Shown: positions 6,153 through 14,076 of the stretch, in pieces
Position numbering within the stretch: the stretch's first letter is position 1
Layout of the letters: every line of letters begins with the position of its first letter
NCBI GenBank assembly: GCA_045546255.1
Contig: JAZQCK010000080.1
Coordinates: 1 to 51,221 of the forward strand
Length of the DNA stretch: 51,221 bases
Source of the DNA: RGIG5612 sp045546255
Lineage (GTDB): Bacteria > Bacillota > Clostridia > Lachnospirales > Lachnospiraceae
Reading direction: 5' to 3'
Translations under genes and position numbers: made by a program
Notes under the pieces: model-generated
Told to the model about the DNA's origin: nothing
Database searches by the model: none
What the model saw: only the letters and a program-made list of their open reading frames with translations

Positions 6153-7787
6153 TTAATTCAACATCTCCAACAGTCCGTCTAGGCCCTGCTCTTTATACAC
6201 ATCCTGAATATATCCTACTTCGTCACCGATAATGCGGTCGATGGCTTTCATGCCGAGGAGCTCGACCGGCGCCTTATCATCTGTCAGAACATTGCCTCCG
6301 GCGACATAGGTTTCCAGGTTTTCACTGACCGTTTTCATCATCGTCCGCAGTTCGCGGTTCTTGATTTCCGGGATTGCCTTGGCGAGCTTCGCTTGGATTC
6401 CCGGCTCTCCTGCAAACAGTTCTCGGTTCGTATTGTTTGGAACGGTTACGGTTGCAACTTCATCAAACACTGTGCTGATCGTATCGCTCAGCGCTTCGTT
6501 GATCGAGCCAGGATCATCTGAGTTCATGTTCATGTTGACGACCATGACACCGCTCGGATTCAGATGCTCTTTCACGATCGTAAAGAATTCGACGCTCGAC
6601 ATCTGAAACGGAATCGTGATGTCCTGATATGCGTCCACCATGATCACGTCGTATTTTTCTTCGCTCGCATCCAGCCAGGATCTGCCGTCCGCTACCGTTA
6701 CTTCCACATGCTCTGGAAGATCAAAGTATTCTCCTGCCAAGGCTGCGATTTTCTCGTCAATTTCCACGCCGGAAAATGTCAGCCCATCAAAGTATTTCAG
6801 GCCCTGCGTCGCATAGGTTCCGGTCCCCATACCAAGGATCAGTACATCTCCTTTTGCGTCTTCGTCCAACCCCGCCATAAAAGGCGCCGCCATGGCATAG
6901 TCATAATACATGCCAGTGAGCCCGTCCTCTTTCATCTTGAGCGACTGCACGCCGAACATGACGTTTGTGGAAAGATAGATCGCACGGTCATCTTCTTTGA
7001 CCTGCAGGTAGTTATAAATGGATTCGTCTTCGACCAGCAGGTCATTCTGCCAGAATGCGAACGAGGTGCTGTGGCCGAAAATACAGCAAAGAATAAAGAT
7101 CACGGCCGCAACTGCCGCGTGCACCAGTTTTGCTTTTTCCGCGATGAAATAGATCAGCGCGATCACAAGCAAGATGCCGCCGAAGATCAAAAATGTGATC
7201 GATGTTCCGACAGCCGGGATCGTAACGAAGGTCGGAAGGAAGGTTCCGATGATCGATCCGATTGTGTTTAATGCGCCGAGTGCGCCGACTGTTTTTCCGC
7301 TGTTTTCCAGAGTGCCGACCGTATACTTGACGAGCGACGGCGTCACCGTTCCTAAAAGCAGAAGCGGGAAAACAAAAAGGATCATACAGGTCGCAAACGC
7401 CGCCCAGATTAGGAAGTTTCCTTTTACGAAAAGTGCCAAAACGGAGGTGATGCCTGCGATCACATATTTCCCAACGACCGGGATCAGACAGATCCAGACG
7501 GCTGCGATCAAGATGCGGATATAGAGCCGGTTCGGATCCGGGTTCTTGTCCGCGCTGCGTCCGCCCCAGACATTTCCGAGGGCCATCGCGATCATGATCG
7601 TTCCAATAATGATCGTCCAGACGATCTGGCTGGAACTGAAGTACGGAGCCAGAAGCCTGCTCGCGCCAAGCTCCACCGCCATAAGCGACATGCCGGCAAA
7701 GAATTCCGTCATGTAGAGGAACCACTTATGCTTTAAGATCTTCCGCTCCGGGATCTGTTTTGGGGCAATTGTTTCTTTTTCTTTCAT
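6153..7787 (-). CDS. Fused membrane transporter-like / spermidine synthase-like protein
   Basis: A 544-residue protein. The N-terminal half (about 25-250) has seven to eight hydrophobic helices like half an MFS transporter, opening with FLYMTEFFAGMSLMAVELGA. The C-terminal half is a spermidine synthase-like methyltransferase fold with an SAM-binding-type loop VLILGMGTGTYATQG and the acidic motif VMVDAYQD. Proteins of this architecture are common in bacteria and usually annotated as fused MFS/spermidine synthase; whether they make polyamines is unproven. It is the first gene of a unit with the YfcE-type phosphoesterase. The Shine-Dalgarno is weak (GGATATTG). Confidence 0.82.
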   Translation of the reverse strand: MKEKETIAPKQIPERKILKHKWFLYMTEFFAGMSLMAVELGASRLLAPYFSSSQIVWTIIIGTIMIAMALGNVWGGRSADKNPDPNRLYIRILIAAVWICLIPVVGKYVIAGITSVLALFVKGNFLIWAAFATCMILFVFPLLLLGTVTPSLVKYTVGTLENSGKTVGALGALNTIGSIIGTFLPTFVTIPAVGTSITFLIFGGILLVIALIYFIAEKAKLVHAAVAAVIFILCCIFGHSTSFAFWQNDLLVEDESIYNYLQVKEDDRAIYLSTNVMFGVQSLKMKEDGLTGMYYDYAMAAPFMAGLDEDAKGDVLILGMGTGTYATQGLKYFDGLTFSGVEIDEKIAALAGEYFDLPEHVEVTVADGRSWLDASEEKYDVIMVDAYQDITIPFQMSSVEFFTIVKEHLNPSGVMVVNMNMNSDDPGSINEALSDTISTVFDEVATVTVPNNTNRELFAGEPGIQAKLAKAIPEIKNRELRTMMKTVSENLETYVAGGNVLTDDKAPVELLGMKAIDRIIGDEVGYIQDVYKEQGLDGLLEMLN

Positions 7788-7858
7788 TCGTTCAATATCC
7801 TATTATTACTTCATTATCTTATTTCGCGTTATAAGTCTTTCCGTTTTAAACTGTTACG

Positions 7859-8785
7859 CTACTGTTCCTCTGCATTCTTCGTCACATCGCCAAGTCCCGT
7901 TGTTTCCGAGAACAGGACGTTCGCCTTCACCGCATTCACGGCATCGGTCGGCACAATGATCTTGGAAGCAGTTCCATTCGACATCTGAACCAGCGCTTCA
8001 TACTTCTTAAGTTCCAGAACCGCTCCGTCCACGCCGGCTTCCTTCAGCGCGCGAAGTCCGTCCGCTTCCGCTTTCTTCGCAAGATAGATTGCTTTGGCTT
8101 CACCTTCTGCTCTTGCGATCCGTGCATCACGCTCACCTTCTGCAGCCAGGATCATCGCCTGCTTATCGCCTTCCGCTCTGGTAATCGCTGCTGCCTTATG
8201 GCCTTCCGCCTGAAGCAATGTCTCACGACGGTCACGCTCCGCCTTCATCTGCTTCTCCATCGCATTCTGGATCTCCGACGGCGGAATAATATTCTTCAGC
8301 TCCACACGGGAGACTTTGATGCCCCACTGGTCCGTCGCCTCATCCAGGATCGTCGTCATCTTTCCGTTGATCGTATCGCGGGAAGTCAGCGTTCCGTCGA
8401 GTTCGAGCTCACCGACCAGGTTACGCAGCGTCGTTGCCGTCAAGTTTTCCAACGCCGAAATCGGATCGACCGCTCCATAGGTATAAAGCTTCGAATCGAA
8501 GATGCGGAAATATACGACGGTGTCGATCTGCATCGTAACGTTATCCTTTGTGATAACCGGCTGCGGCGGCGAATCGATGACCTGCTCTTTCAGCGTCACG
8601 ATCTTTGCCACCCTTGAAAGAAACGGAATCTTGACATGCAGGCCTGCTGCCCATGTCGCATGATATTTTCCCAGCAGCTCAATGATATATTCGTGCGCCT
8701 GCGGCACGATACGAATGTTCGTAAAGATCAAGAGCAACACAATAATAACTACAACACCCAATATGATCCAGCTTGACAGACTCAT
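7859..8785 (-). CDS. SPFH/band 7 (stomatin-like) membrane protein
   Basis: A 308-residue prohibitin-homology protein with an N-terminal membrane anchor (LGVVVIIVLLLIFTNIRIV). The band-7 domain follows at about 25-190, with the hallmark GLHVKIPFLSRV and the conserved segment LDGTLTSRD. A long Ala/Glu-rich coiled coil (about 185-250) drives oligomerisation. Family members (QmcA, FloT relatives) organise membrane microdomains and associate with proteases. There is no NfeD-type partner next to it. The start has an excellent AGGAGG. The gene is expressed alone or with the downstream membrane fusion gene, 71 bp away. Confidence 0.88.
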   Translation of the reverse strand: MSLSSWIILGVVVIIVLLLIFTNIRIVPQAHEYIIELLGKYHATWAAGLHVKIPFLSRVAKIVTLKEQVIDSPPQPVITKDNVTMQIDTVVYFRIFDSKLYTYGAVDPISALENLTATTLRNLVGELELDGTLTSRDTINGKMTTILDEATDQWGIKVSRVELKNIIPPSEIQNAMEKQMKAERDRRETLLQAEGHKAAAITRAEGDKQAMILAAEGERDARIARAEGEAKAIYLAKKAEADGLRALKEAGVDGAVLELKKYEALVQMSNGTASKIIVPTDAVNAVKANVLFSETTGLGDVTKNAEEQ

Positions 8786-9166
8786 AATAAAATCCTCCTA
8801 CTGTTTTATATTTTTATCGCAATCAATATTCTAATTAACAATACTCTCGTCGATTTAAAATATATTTTACAACATTATATGATCTATATGTGTATTTTGT
8901 TTTACCGCTCTTCATGCACCTGGAGTCTCAGTTCACAAATTTCCCACCATTTTAGAACACCCCATTAGATTAAAAAAAGACGATTTATGCATCCAGAGAC
9001 GCTTTTCATATATTTCCCACCATTTTTCCCGACTAAATTGTGGTGGGAAAATTATGAACTAGTTTCAGAGATGCATAAACAGGCCAAATAAGCGATCTGG
9101 AGGAGAAAATAAATGGTGGGAAAACTGTGAAAACCCTTTGCAGATGCATCAAAGAAAAAATTTTTT
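8786..9166. repeat. Inverted array of 73-bp repeats (family D)
   Basis: No gene is visible. Two direct units each carry ATGCAY followed 26 bp later by TTTCCCACC (ATGCAY at 8914 and 8987; TTTCCCACC at 8940 and 9013). They are followed by two inverted units (GGTGGGAAA at 9042 and 9115; ATGCAT at 9071 and 9144). Spacing is exactly 73 bp between neighbours in both orientations. The array lies between the SPFH gene (minus) and the nuclease-like gene (plus). Confidence 0.8.
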
Positions 9167-9212
9167 GTATACGTGTATACCTTCTTGACTCGAAAATGTT
9201 TACTGTTAGAAT
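9167..9212 (+). promoter_or_regulatory. Promoter and GTATAC doublet upstream of the nuclease-like gene
   Basis: TTGACT (9185-9190), a 16-bp spacer and an extended -10 TGT-TAGAAT (9204-9212) make a good promoter. Directly upstream is a doublet GTATAC-GT-GTATAC (9167-9180), suited to a regulator binding next to the -35. Confidence 0.6.
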
Positions 9213-9276
9213 AACGACATAGTCTTTTTTATTTATCTTACAAATATTATTTCTTAGACCAACAGACGACTTCTCT

Positions 9277-10146
9277 ATGCCTCCGGTTTATTTAAACAAT
9301 CAAAACAAACCGTCGCCAGAGTCAAATGATTGCCACTTTAATAACATTAAACACAAACGCTTAAAAATGGAACTATACCCTCAAATGCTAAGTGAATATA
9401 ATCGTCTTTCTGCTCAAGTAGCCTCACTGGAAAGAGCAATAGGCAAGTTGCCGGAAGGAAACCTGGAGTTTAATAAAAACGGAACCGGTTTCAGGCATTA
9501 CAAAGCGATTGGAAAGAATCGAATCTATCTCCCCAAAAAGGAATGGGGAACTGTTGAGGAGCTGGCGAAGAAGAAATATCTGCAGAAGATGCTGATCGAT
9601 GCGAAGCTGGAGCGGGATGCGATCGGGAAGTATCTGAAGGCGCATAGCGAGGAGGACCGTGCAAAGGCGCTGCTTACGCAGACGCCGCATTTGGCGGAGA
9701 TTTTAGACCCATTGTTTAAGCCGCTGGATGAAAGACTCGTCGAATGGGCGAATGCGGAGTATCCTTCCACGGCCGGGCATCCGGAGCATTTAATCCATGA
9801 AGGTCCCAAGGGGAAGATGTACCGCTCCAAGAGCGAATCGGATATTGCCCTCTGCTTATATAAGAACAAAATCCCCAACCGTTATGAATGGGATAAGTAT
9901 ATCAACGGTGTGACCTATCATATAGATTTTACGATCCGCCATCCGAAGACGGGCGATACTTTTTACTGGGAGCACTGCGGCGGTATGGACAAGGATGGCT
10001 ACTCTGCCAACATTGGAACCAAGATCAAGGAGTATGAGAGTGCCGGTATCTTTCCGGACCGCAACCTGATCCTGACATTTGAATCCAGGAAGTTCCCATT
10101 CGAGTATTGGATGGCGGAGGAGATTGTGGAGAAGTGGTTTTTGTAA
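9277..10146 (+). CDS. PD-(D/E)XK nuclease-like protein of unknown function
   Basis: A 289-residue protein I cannot assign to a named family. Residues about 35-60 and 93-130 are helical, probably coiled-coil. The C-terminal part looks like a PD-(D/E)XK fold: E187 in YRSKSESDIA, D217 in YHIDFTIRH, then E232 in FYWEHCGG, with H233 two positions before where a catalytic Lys is normally found. This is a pattern reading, not a database hit. ATG 9277 or 9367 (MELYPQML) could be the start; neither has a clear Shine-Dalgarno. It has its own promoter behind a GTATAC doublet and sits beside an inverted repeat array, which suggests an accessory, possibly defence or repair role. Confidence 0.6.
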   Translation: MPPVYLNNQNKPSPESNDCHFNNIKHKRLKMELYPQMLSEYNRLSAQVASLERAIGKLPEGNLEFNKNGTGFRHYKAIGKNRIYLPKKEWGTVEELAKKKYLQKMLIDAKLERDAIGKYLKAHSEEDRAKALLTQTPHLAEILDPLFKPLDERLVEWANAEYPSTAGHPEHLIHEGPKGKMYRSKSESDIALCLYKNKIPNRYEWDKYINGVTYHIDFTIRHPKTGDTFYWEHCGGMDKDGYSANIGTKIKEYESAGIFPDRNLILTFESRKFPFEYWMAEEIVEKWFL

Positions 10147-10179
10147 AAAGGCTTTGTATAAGCCCGATAAGTGAATATC

Positions 10180-10260
10180 ATGGAAACCAATAAAAAGGAG
10201 TTCTCCACCAATGCATAAAAACTAAAAAGAAGTTCTCTACCCATGCAGAGAACTTCTTTG
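10180..10260. terminator. Bidirectional terminator, with a partial upstream duplicate
   Basis: A 13-bp stem AAAGAAGTTCTCT (10226-10238) pairs with AGAGAACTTCTTT (10247-10259). A degenerate copy of its left half and loop (AAAAAGGAGTTCTCC then ACCAATGCATA) lies just upstream, as a tandem duplication. It serves the nuclease-like gene and the convergent DUF308 gene. Confidence 0.8.
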
Positions 10261-10310
10261 TTTCGTTTCAATGATTCAGTCAATGAAATGGTCGTCAAAC
10301 AAATCCTGTT

Positions 10311-10970
10311 TTATTCCGCCTTATCCTCCGCGTCGGATTCTGTAGGAGCTTCATTTGCGGAAGCATCCGCTGCCTGATGCATCTCGTTATGAATTTCATT
10401 GCGGACTTCGTTGACTTTTTCTCTTGCGCCAGCGACAAATTCCTCTGCGCTTTCTGCCGCTGCTTCAAGACGGCCGATCAAGGAGCCGACAAGGATCAGG
10501 TCGATACCTGCTTCGATCATATAAATGCCAACTAAGATACCGATTGTAAGGGCACCTACGATCGGATGTACTGCGGTATAAATACCCAGGAAGATGGAAA
10601 TAATACCGACGATCAAGCCCAACACCCATGCTCTGTTAATACGGCGGGTGCGAATGGACATGTAGATCGAGATGATTCCCTGAAGGATAAACCAAGCTGC
10701 CAGCAGGTAAACCAGAACGGCATGAATGTTCATCTCGTCGCTCGGGAAAAACAGAGAGACAACACCAATGATGGTTGCAGGAATTGCTGCCCAAAGGAAT
10801 GCCGGGCGGACTCTTCTGGCAATCACGGCGATGATACCGATAATACCGTAAACGAGCAGCATGATCGCGATGATATACCCGGTCTGAAGGAACGTCACAT
10901 CCGGACGGAACAGACAGATCACGCCGGCGATCGTCATTAAGACGCCAAAAATAATTGTTAAAACTTTCAT
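10311..10970 (-). CDS. DUF308 (HdeD-like) membrane protein
   Basis: A 219-residue protein with six hydrophobic helices in three paired repeats (residues 1-165), the DUF308/HdeD layout. A hydrophilic acidic tail follows, rich in Ala and Glu (from about 175). HdeD in Escherichia coli is linked to acid resistance; function here is not established. The start has GGGAGGG at normal spacing. It appears to be a single-gene unit. Confidence 0.8.
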   Translation of the reverse strand: MKVLTIIFGVLMTIAGVICLFRPDVTFLQTGYIIAIMLLVYGIIGIIAVIARRVRPAFLWAAIPATIIGVVSLFFPSDEMNIHAVLVYLLAAWFILQGIISIYMSIRTRRINRAWVLGLIVGIISIFLGIYTAVHPIVGALTIGILVGIYMIEAGIDLILVGSLIGRLEAAAESAEEFVAGAREKVNEVRNEIHNEMHQAADASANEAPTESDAEDKAE

Positions 10971-11190
10971 GTTGCAAACCCTCCCTTTAAATAATTGAAG
11001 TCTAAAAAACTAGTGTGTGTCCGGAAAGCAAAACTTGCGCATGCTTTCGTATTGACTAATAAAAGCATCGCCTAGTTGTGCGACCGAAAAGAAAAATCAG
11101 TGCATAATTTCCAGCCAATGATAATAAGGTACTTCTTTTTTTAATAGTATTAATTTATCACGTTAGTAACTGATTGACAAATAAATCGCA

Positions 11191-11499
11191 CTAATCCGCT
11201 GTGATTCCAGCCTGCTCCATCATCTCCAGCAGCTCAACCGTAGTCAGCGAATAATCCAGACCCATCCGCTTGCACAGATCAATAAAAATATCCTCGTCTG
11301 GTCTGCACTCACCGACCTGCACCACTTTCTGCTGGCAAAGGATCGTATGCTCGCTGAACTCCGGCATGCAGAACACACAGTCTACTTCCGGCCACAGAGC
11401 CGCCGGCAGCACGATATCTGCAATCGCCGCCGTCGGTGTCATAAACAGATCTGTGCAGACAAAAAAGTCCAGATCCAAAAGACTCTCACGGACGCGTCT
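11191..11499 (-). pseudogene. Molybdopterin oxidoreductase remnant
   Basis: An open fragment of about 100 codons reads VRESLLDLDFFV, then DLFMTPTAAIADIVLPAA and WPEVD. This is the conserved segment of large DMSO/thiosulfate/formate-type molybdopterin oxidoreductases, just before the cofactor-binding C-terminal domain. Such enzymes have 650-900 residues; here the N-terminal two thirds and the C-terminal domain are missing and the fragment ends GITAD-stop. Homology breaks off near 11490-11510, where an unrelated plus-strand fragment starts. No ribosome site precedes it. I read it as a deletion scar. Confidence 0.75.
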
Positions 11500-11764
11500 G
11501 CATGAAATCTGCGAAGACTTTCAAAGGAATAGAGAATTGCAAAGTCCCTATTTTCAGGCAAATGCTATTTCAGTACATAAGCTTACCCGCTATGTCACCG
11601 AGAATTCGGAGATTGACAGTGAAGGATATGCGACGCGTCATCTGACTCGCATGATTGAAAAGCGGCTCGAAGAGGCGTCACCCGGAGAGCAGGCATTTCG
11701 GGACTTTTTGATTTCAAACGTGGAAGCTATGATGGAGACCGCTTTTGAGTATGGAAAATACTAA
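11493..11764 (+). pseudogene. C-terminal fragment of an unidentified protein
   Basis: From about 11493 the plus-strand frame reads as ordinary protein (RLHEICEDFQRNRELQSPYF ... FLISNVEAMMETAFEYGKY) and stops normally at 11764. Upstream the same frame is merely antisense to the oxidoreductase remnant, so the true N-terminus is lost. I do not recognise the family. The two fragments meeting head to head suggest a rearrangement or deletion. Confidence 0.45.
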
Positions 11765-11796
11765 AGCGGCGATTTCAATATTTTCGGAATAAACAC

Positions 11797-11828
11797 AAAA
11801 ATCCCGGTACGTTTGTACCGGGATTTTT
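11797..11828. terminator. Strong terminator beside tRNA-Gln
   Basis: A 14-bp stem AAAAATCCCGGTAC (11797-11810) pairs with GTACCGGGATTTTT (11815-11828) around GTTT. It ends the tRNA transcript (minus) and can also end plus-strand transcripts. Confidence 0.9.
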
Positions 11829-11830
11829 CA

Positions 11831-11902
11831 CAGGGCTACCAGGATTCGAACCTGGAAATGACGGAGTCAGAGTCCGTTGCCTTACCATTTGGCGATAGCC
11901 CT
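11831..11902 (-). tRNA. tRNA-Gln (anticodon CUG)
   Basis: A 72-nt cloverleaf on the minus strand. The acceptor AGGGCTA pairs with TAGCCCT and the discriminator is G. The D arm is GCC-AAATGGTAA-GGC; the anticodon stem ACGGA/TCCGT encloses loop CTCTGAC with anticodon CTG, reading CAG. The T arm is CCAGG-TTCGAAT-CCTGG. The 3' CCA is not encoded. It is followed 2 bp later by a strong terminator. Confidence 0.95.
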
Positions 11903-11975
11903 ACAGCAAGAGGCATTATATAACATAGCCTTCTGAATTGTCAATGAATTTTTACAGCTGGCCATATGCGACTTT

Positions 11976-12980
11976 TTATGGCTGATCGTATGCAACTTTC
12001 AGGATATAAAACTCCATGATGGCGGTAAGGATCAACGCAATCACAAACGCAATGATAAACGGCCAATGGAAAAAATAATCAATTGCCAGGCAGATCAGCG
12101 TATAGATCGCATAGCGGAAGATGGAAAAGATCAATCGTCTGACTCCCGGTGTATATTTGATGTGCCGGAAGATCGTATAGCGCTCAACGACGAAGCAGAG
12201 CAACGCGTAGATGCCCCAGCAGACCATGATTGTGATGACGAAGTAGGCATAGCCCAAAAAAATGGTATGAAAAAGCACAATCAGTAAATTGATTATGATA
12301 GCGATCACAGCAAAGATCTGGGTCTTAAAAAATTGGCGGTAGATGCGCAGCGTATCTTTGACCGGCTGAAAGTGTGACTTTTCATTGTTATCAAAATAGA
12401 TGGTTTCGATGGGAACGCGGGTCACATGGATTCCCTGCTTTTCCGCAATCAGGAGGATGTTCATCTCCCAATCATATTTTTCGCCGCCAACAGAAAGCAT
12501 CCAATCGATATGTTTAACGGAAAAACCTCGAAGGCCGGATTGGTTATCCGGCAGATAATGATTATTCGCTAGTGCAAAAAGGAAACGGGAGATTGCGTTT
12601 CCAACACGCGATTTCAACGGATTGTTCCGCGAAAGCCTGCGGACACTTAAAACGAAGTCGTTCCCGGCTTCGAGCTGCTCACGAATGCGGCAGATATCCG
12701 GAACGCTGTGCTGGCCATCCGCATCTGCTGTGATGAAATATTCCGTTTGTGGGTAGATTTCTAGAAGATGGCTAATGCCGTTTTTTAAGGCTGCACCTTT
12801 ACCGAGATTTTTCGGGTTTGAGATCACAGTGGCTTCCAGACTTTCAAAATAAGGCTGGCAGGCCGCGCAGCTTCCGTCATCCACAACAAGCACATCGAAG
12901 GATTTCTCCTTCAATTCCTTGACGATCATCTTTAGTTTTTCATCCGGATTATAGGCCGGTATGATGACGGTTGTGCTCAT
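11976..12980 (-). CDS. Family 2 glycosyltransferase with C-terminal GtrA-like membrane domain
   Basis: A 334-residue protein. The N-terminal GT2 domain (about 1-210) has the dolichol-phosphate-mannose-synthase-like motifs VIIPAYNPDEKL, VVDDGS, NLGKGAALKNG and the metal site TADADGQH. From about 220 there are four hydrophobic helices with an intervening FVVERYTIFRH, the GtrA-like pattern. Such fusions transfer a sugar to a lipid carrier or flip it for decoration of wall polymers. It is the last gene of the minus-strand unit after plsX (63-bp gap), with no clear Shine-Dalgarno. A terminator is not obvious before the tRNA. Confidence 0.82.
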   Translation of the reverse strand: MSTTVIIPAYNPDEKLKMIVKELKEKSFDVLVVDDGSCAACQPYFESLEATVISNPKNLGKGAALKNGISHLLEIYPQTEYFITADADGQHSVPDICRIREQLEAGNDFVLSVRRLSRNNPLKSRVGNAISRFLFALANNHYLPDNQSGLRGFSVKHIDWMLSVGGEKYDWEMNILLIAEKQGIHVTRVPIETIYFDNNEKSHFQPVKDTLRIYRQFFKTQIFAVIAIIINLLIVLFHTIFLGYAYFVITIMVCWGIYALLCFVVERYTIFRHIKYTPGVRRLIFSIFRYAIYTLICLAIDYFFHWPFIIAFVIALILTAIMEFYILKVAYDQP

Positions 12981-13043
12981 AACAGTTTTGATTCTTATCT
13001 GTACGCGGGAAATGACTTCGCCAATGCCTTTTTGTCTCTGCGC

Positions 13044-14003
13044 TCAGGCTTGCCCCTTGTCAAGATTGATCGCCTGCAGGATGCAGGAGCAGATGGTCTC
13101 TTTGGTTGCAGCGCCATGCGCCTTAATAATAATCTTTTTTGTTCCCAGGAAGATTGCGCCGGCCTGGGAATTGTAATCAAAGAAGTGGCGGATTTCCTCG
13201 GCGCCGGGCACATCCCCTGCAAAGCGGGCCGCAAGCAAGCCTGCGCTTTCAAAACCTTTTAAGATTACGTTGCCCGTAAAGCCATCGCAGACCGCAACAT
13301 CCACTTTCCCGGAAAGGATATCTCCGCCTTCGATATTGCCGATAAACTCGAAGCCATTTTCTGCAGCTTCTGCCTCAATCTTCTCGTAAGCCTCATTCAG
13401 GACTTCCGTTCCTTTCCCTTTTTCTTTCCCGACGTTGATCAGCCCGACAGCCGGTTTTTCTACGCCATAGGAATTTTTAGAAAGCGCCGCGCCAAGTCTT
13501 GCATACTGCGCATACTCCTTCGGTTTTGGCTCCAGGTTGGACCCGCAGTCAAGCAAAATCGCTAGACCGCCGCCGTCTTTTGGAAGCGCACTTGCAAGGG
13601 CCGGCTGAAGAAGGCCTTTTTCGAGTCCTAAATGGAAGCAGCTTCCGACCAGCGCACAGCCGGTGCTTCCAGCCGTCACCATCGCCCGGATCTCTTCGTC
13701 GTTTTTCAGCGCCTCAAGCGCAAGGACCATAGACGTATCATTTCGGTCCTTCACCATGTTCTTTGGATTTTCCGTGTTCGTAACAAAACTATTCGTCTCA
13801 ATCACGGAAACACGCGGCATGATTTCTGAAGGATTCAGCTGATCCTTCGCTGCCTCTTCATGCAGGACGAGCTGCGCGATCAGCGAGCTACCCGCAAGAA
13901 CAATATTGACTTCTTTTTGTGCCTTAAGTGCCTGATAGACTCCGCGGACTACGATCTCCGGTCCGCCGTCAGCCCCAAACATATCGACGATGATTTTTTT
14001 CAT
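13044..14003 (-). CDS. plsX: Phosphate acyltransferase PlsX
   Basis: Interconverts acyl-ACP and acyl-phosphate, feeding PlsY in membrane lipid synthesis. The 319 residues match the family. The N-terminus VDMFGADGGPEIVVRG is a variant of the usual DAMGGD-P motif, and the later motifs GSTGCALVGS and GFTGNVILKGFE are typical. It is downstream of fakA and two fakB genes. That context fits FakAB making acyl-phosphate from free fatty acids and PlsX passing it to ACP. The start has a modest AGAAGAGA ribosome site. Confidence 0.88.
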   Translation of the reverse strand: MKKIIVDMFGADGGPEIVVRGVYQALKAQKEVNIVLAGSSLIAQLVLHEEAAKDQLNPSEIMPRVSVIETNSFVTNTENPKNMVKDRNDTSMVLALEALKNDEEIRAMVTAGSTGCALVGSCFHLGLEKGLLQPALASALPKDGGGLAILLDCGSNLEPKPKEYAQYARLGAALSKNSYGVEKPAVGLINVGKEKGKGTEVLNEAYEKIEAEAAENGFEFIGNIEGGDILSGKVDVAVCDGFTGNVILKGFESAGLLAARFAGDVPGAEEIRHFFDYNSQAGAIFLGTKKIIIKAHGAATKETICSCILQAINLDKGQA

Positions 14004-14076
14004 TTCAATCTCTTCTCACTATTCGTCCGTGAAAACATTCATGTGTCTAGGCACATGATCCAATCGCGAAAGCGCC

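Noticed and set aside
6564..7271. 235-codon plus-strand frame
   Set aside because: Antisense to the membrane/spermidine-synthase fusion gene, with His/Arg/Asp-rich composition typical of shadow frames.
11270..11492. N-terminal part of the 164-codon plus-strand frame
   Set aside because: This portion is only the antisense of the molybdopterin oxidoreductase remnant; just the downstream part looks like protein.
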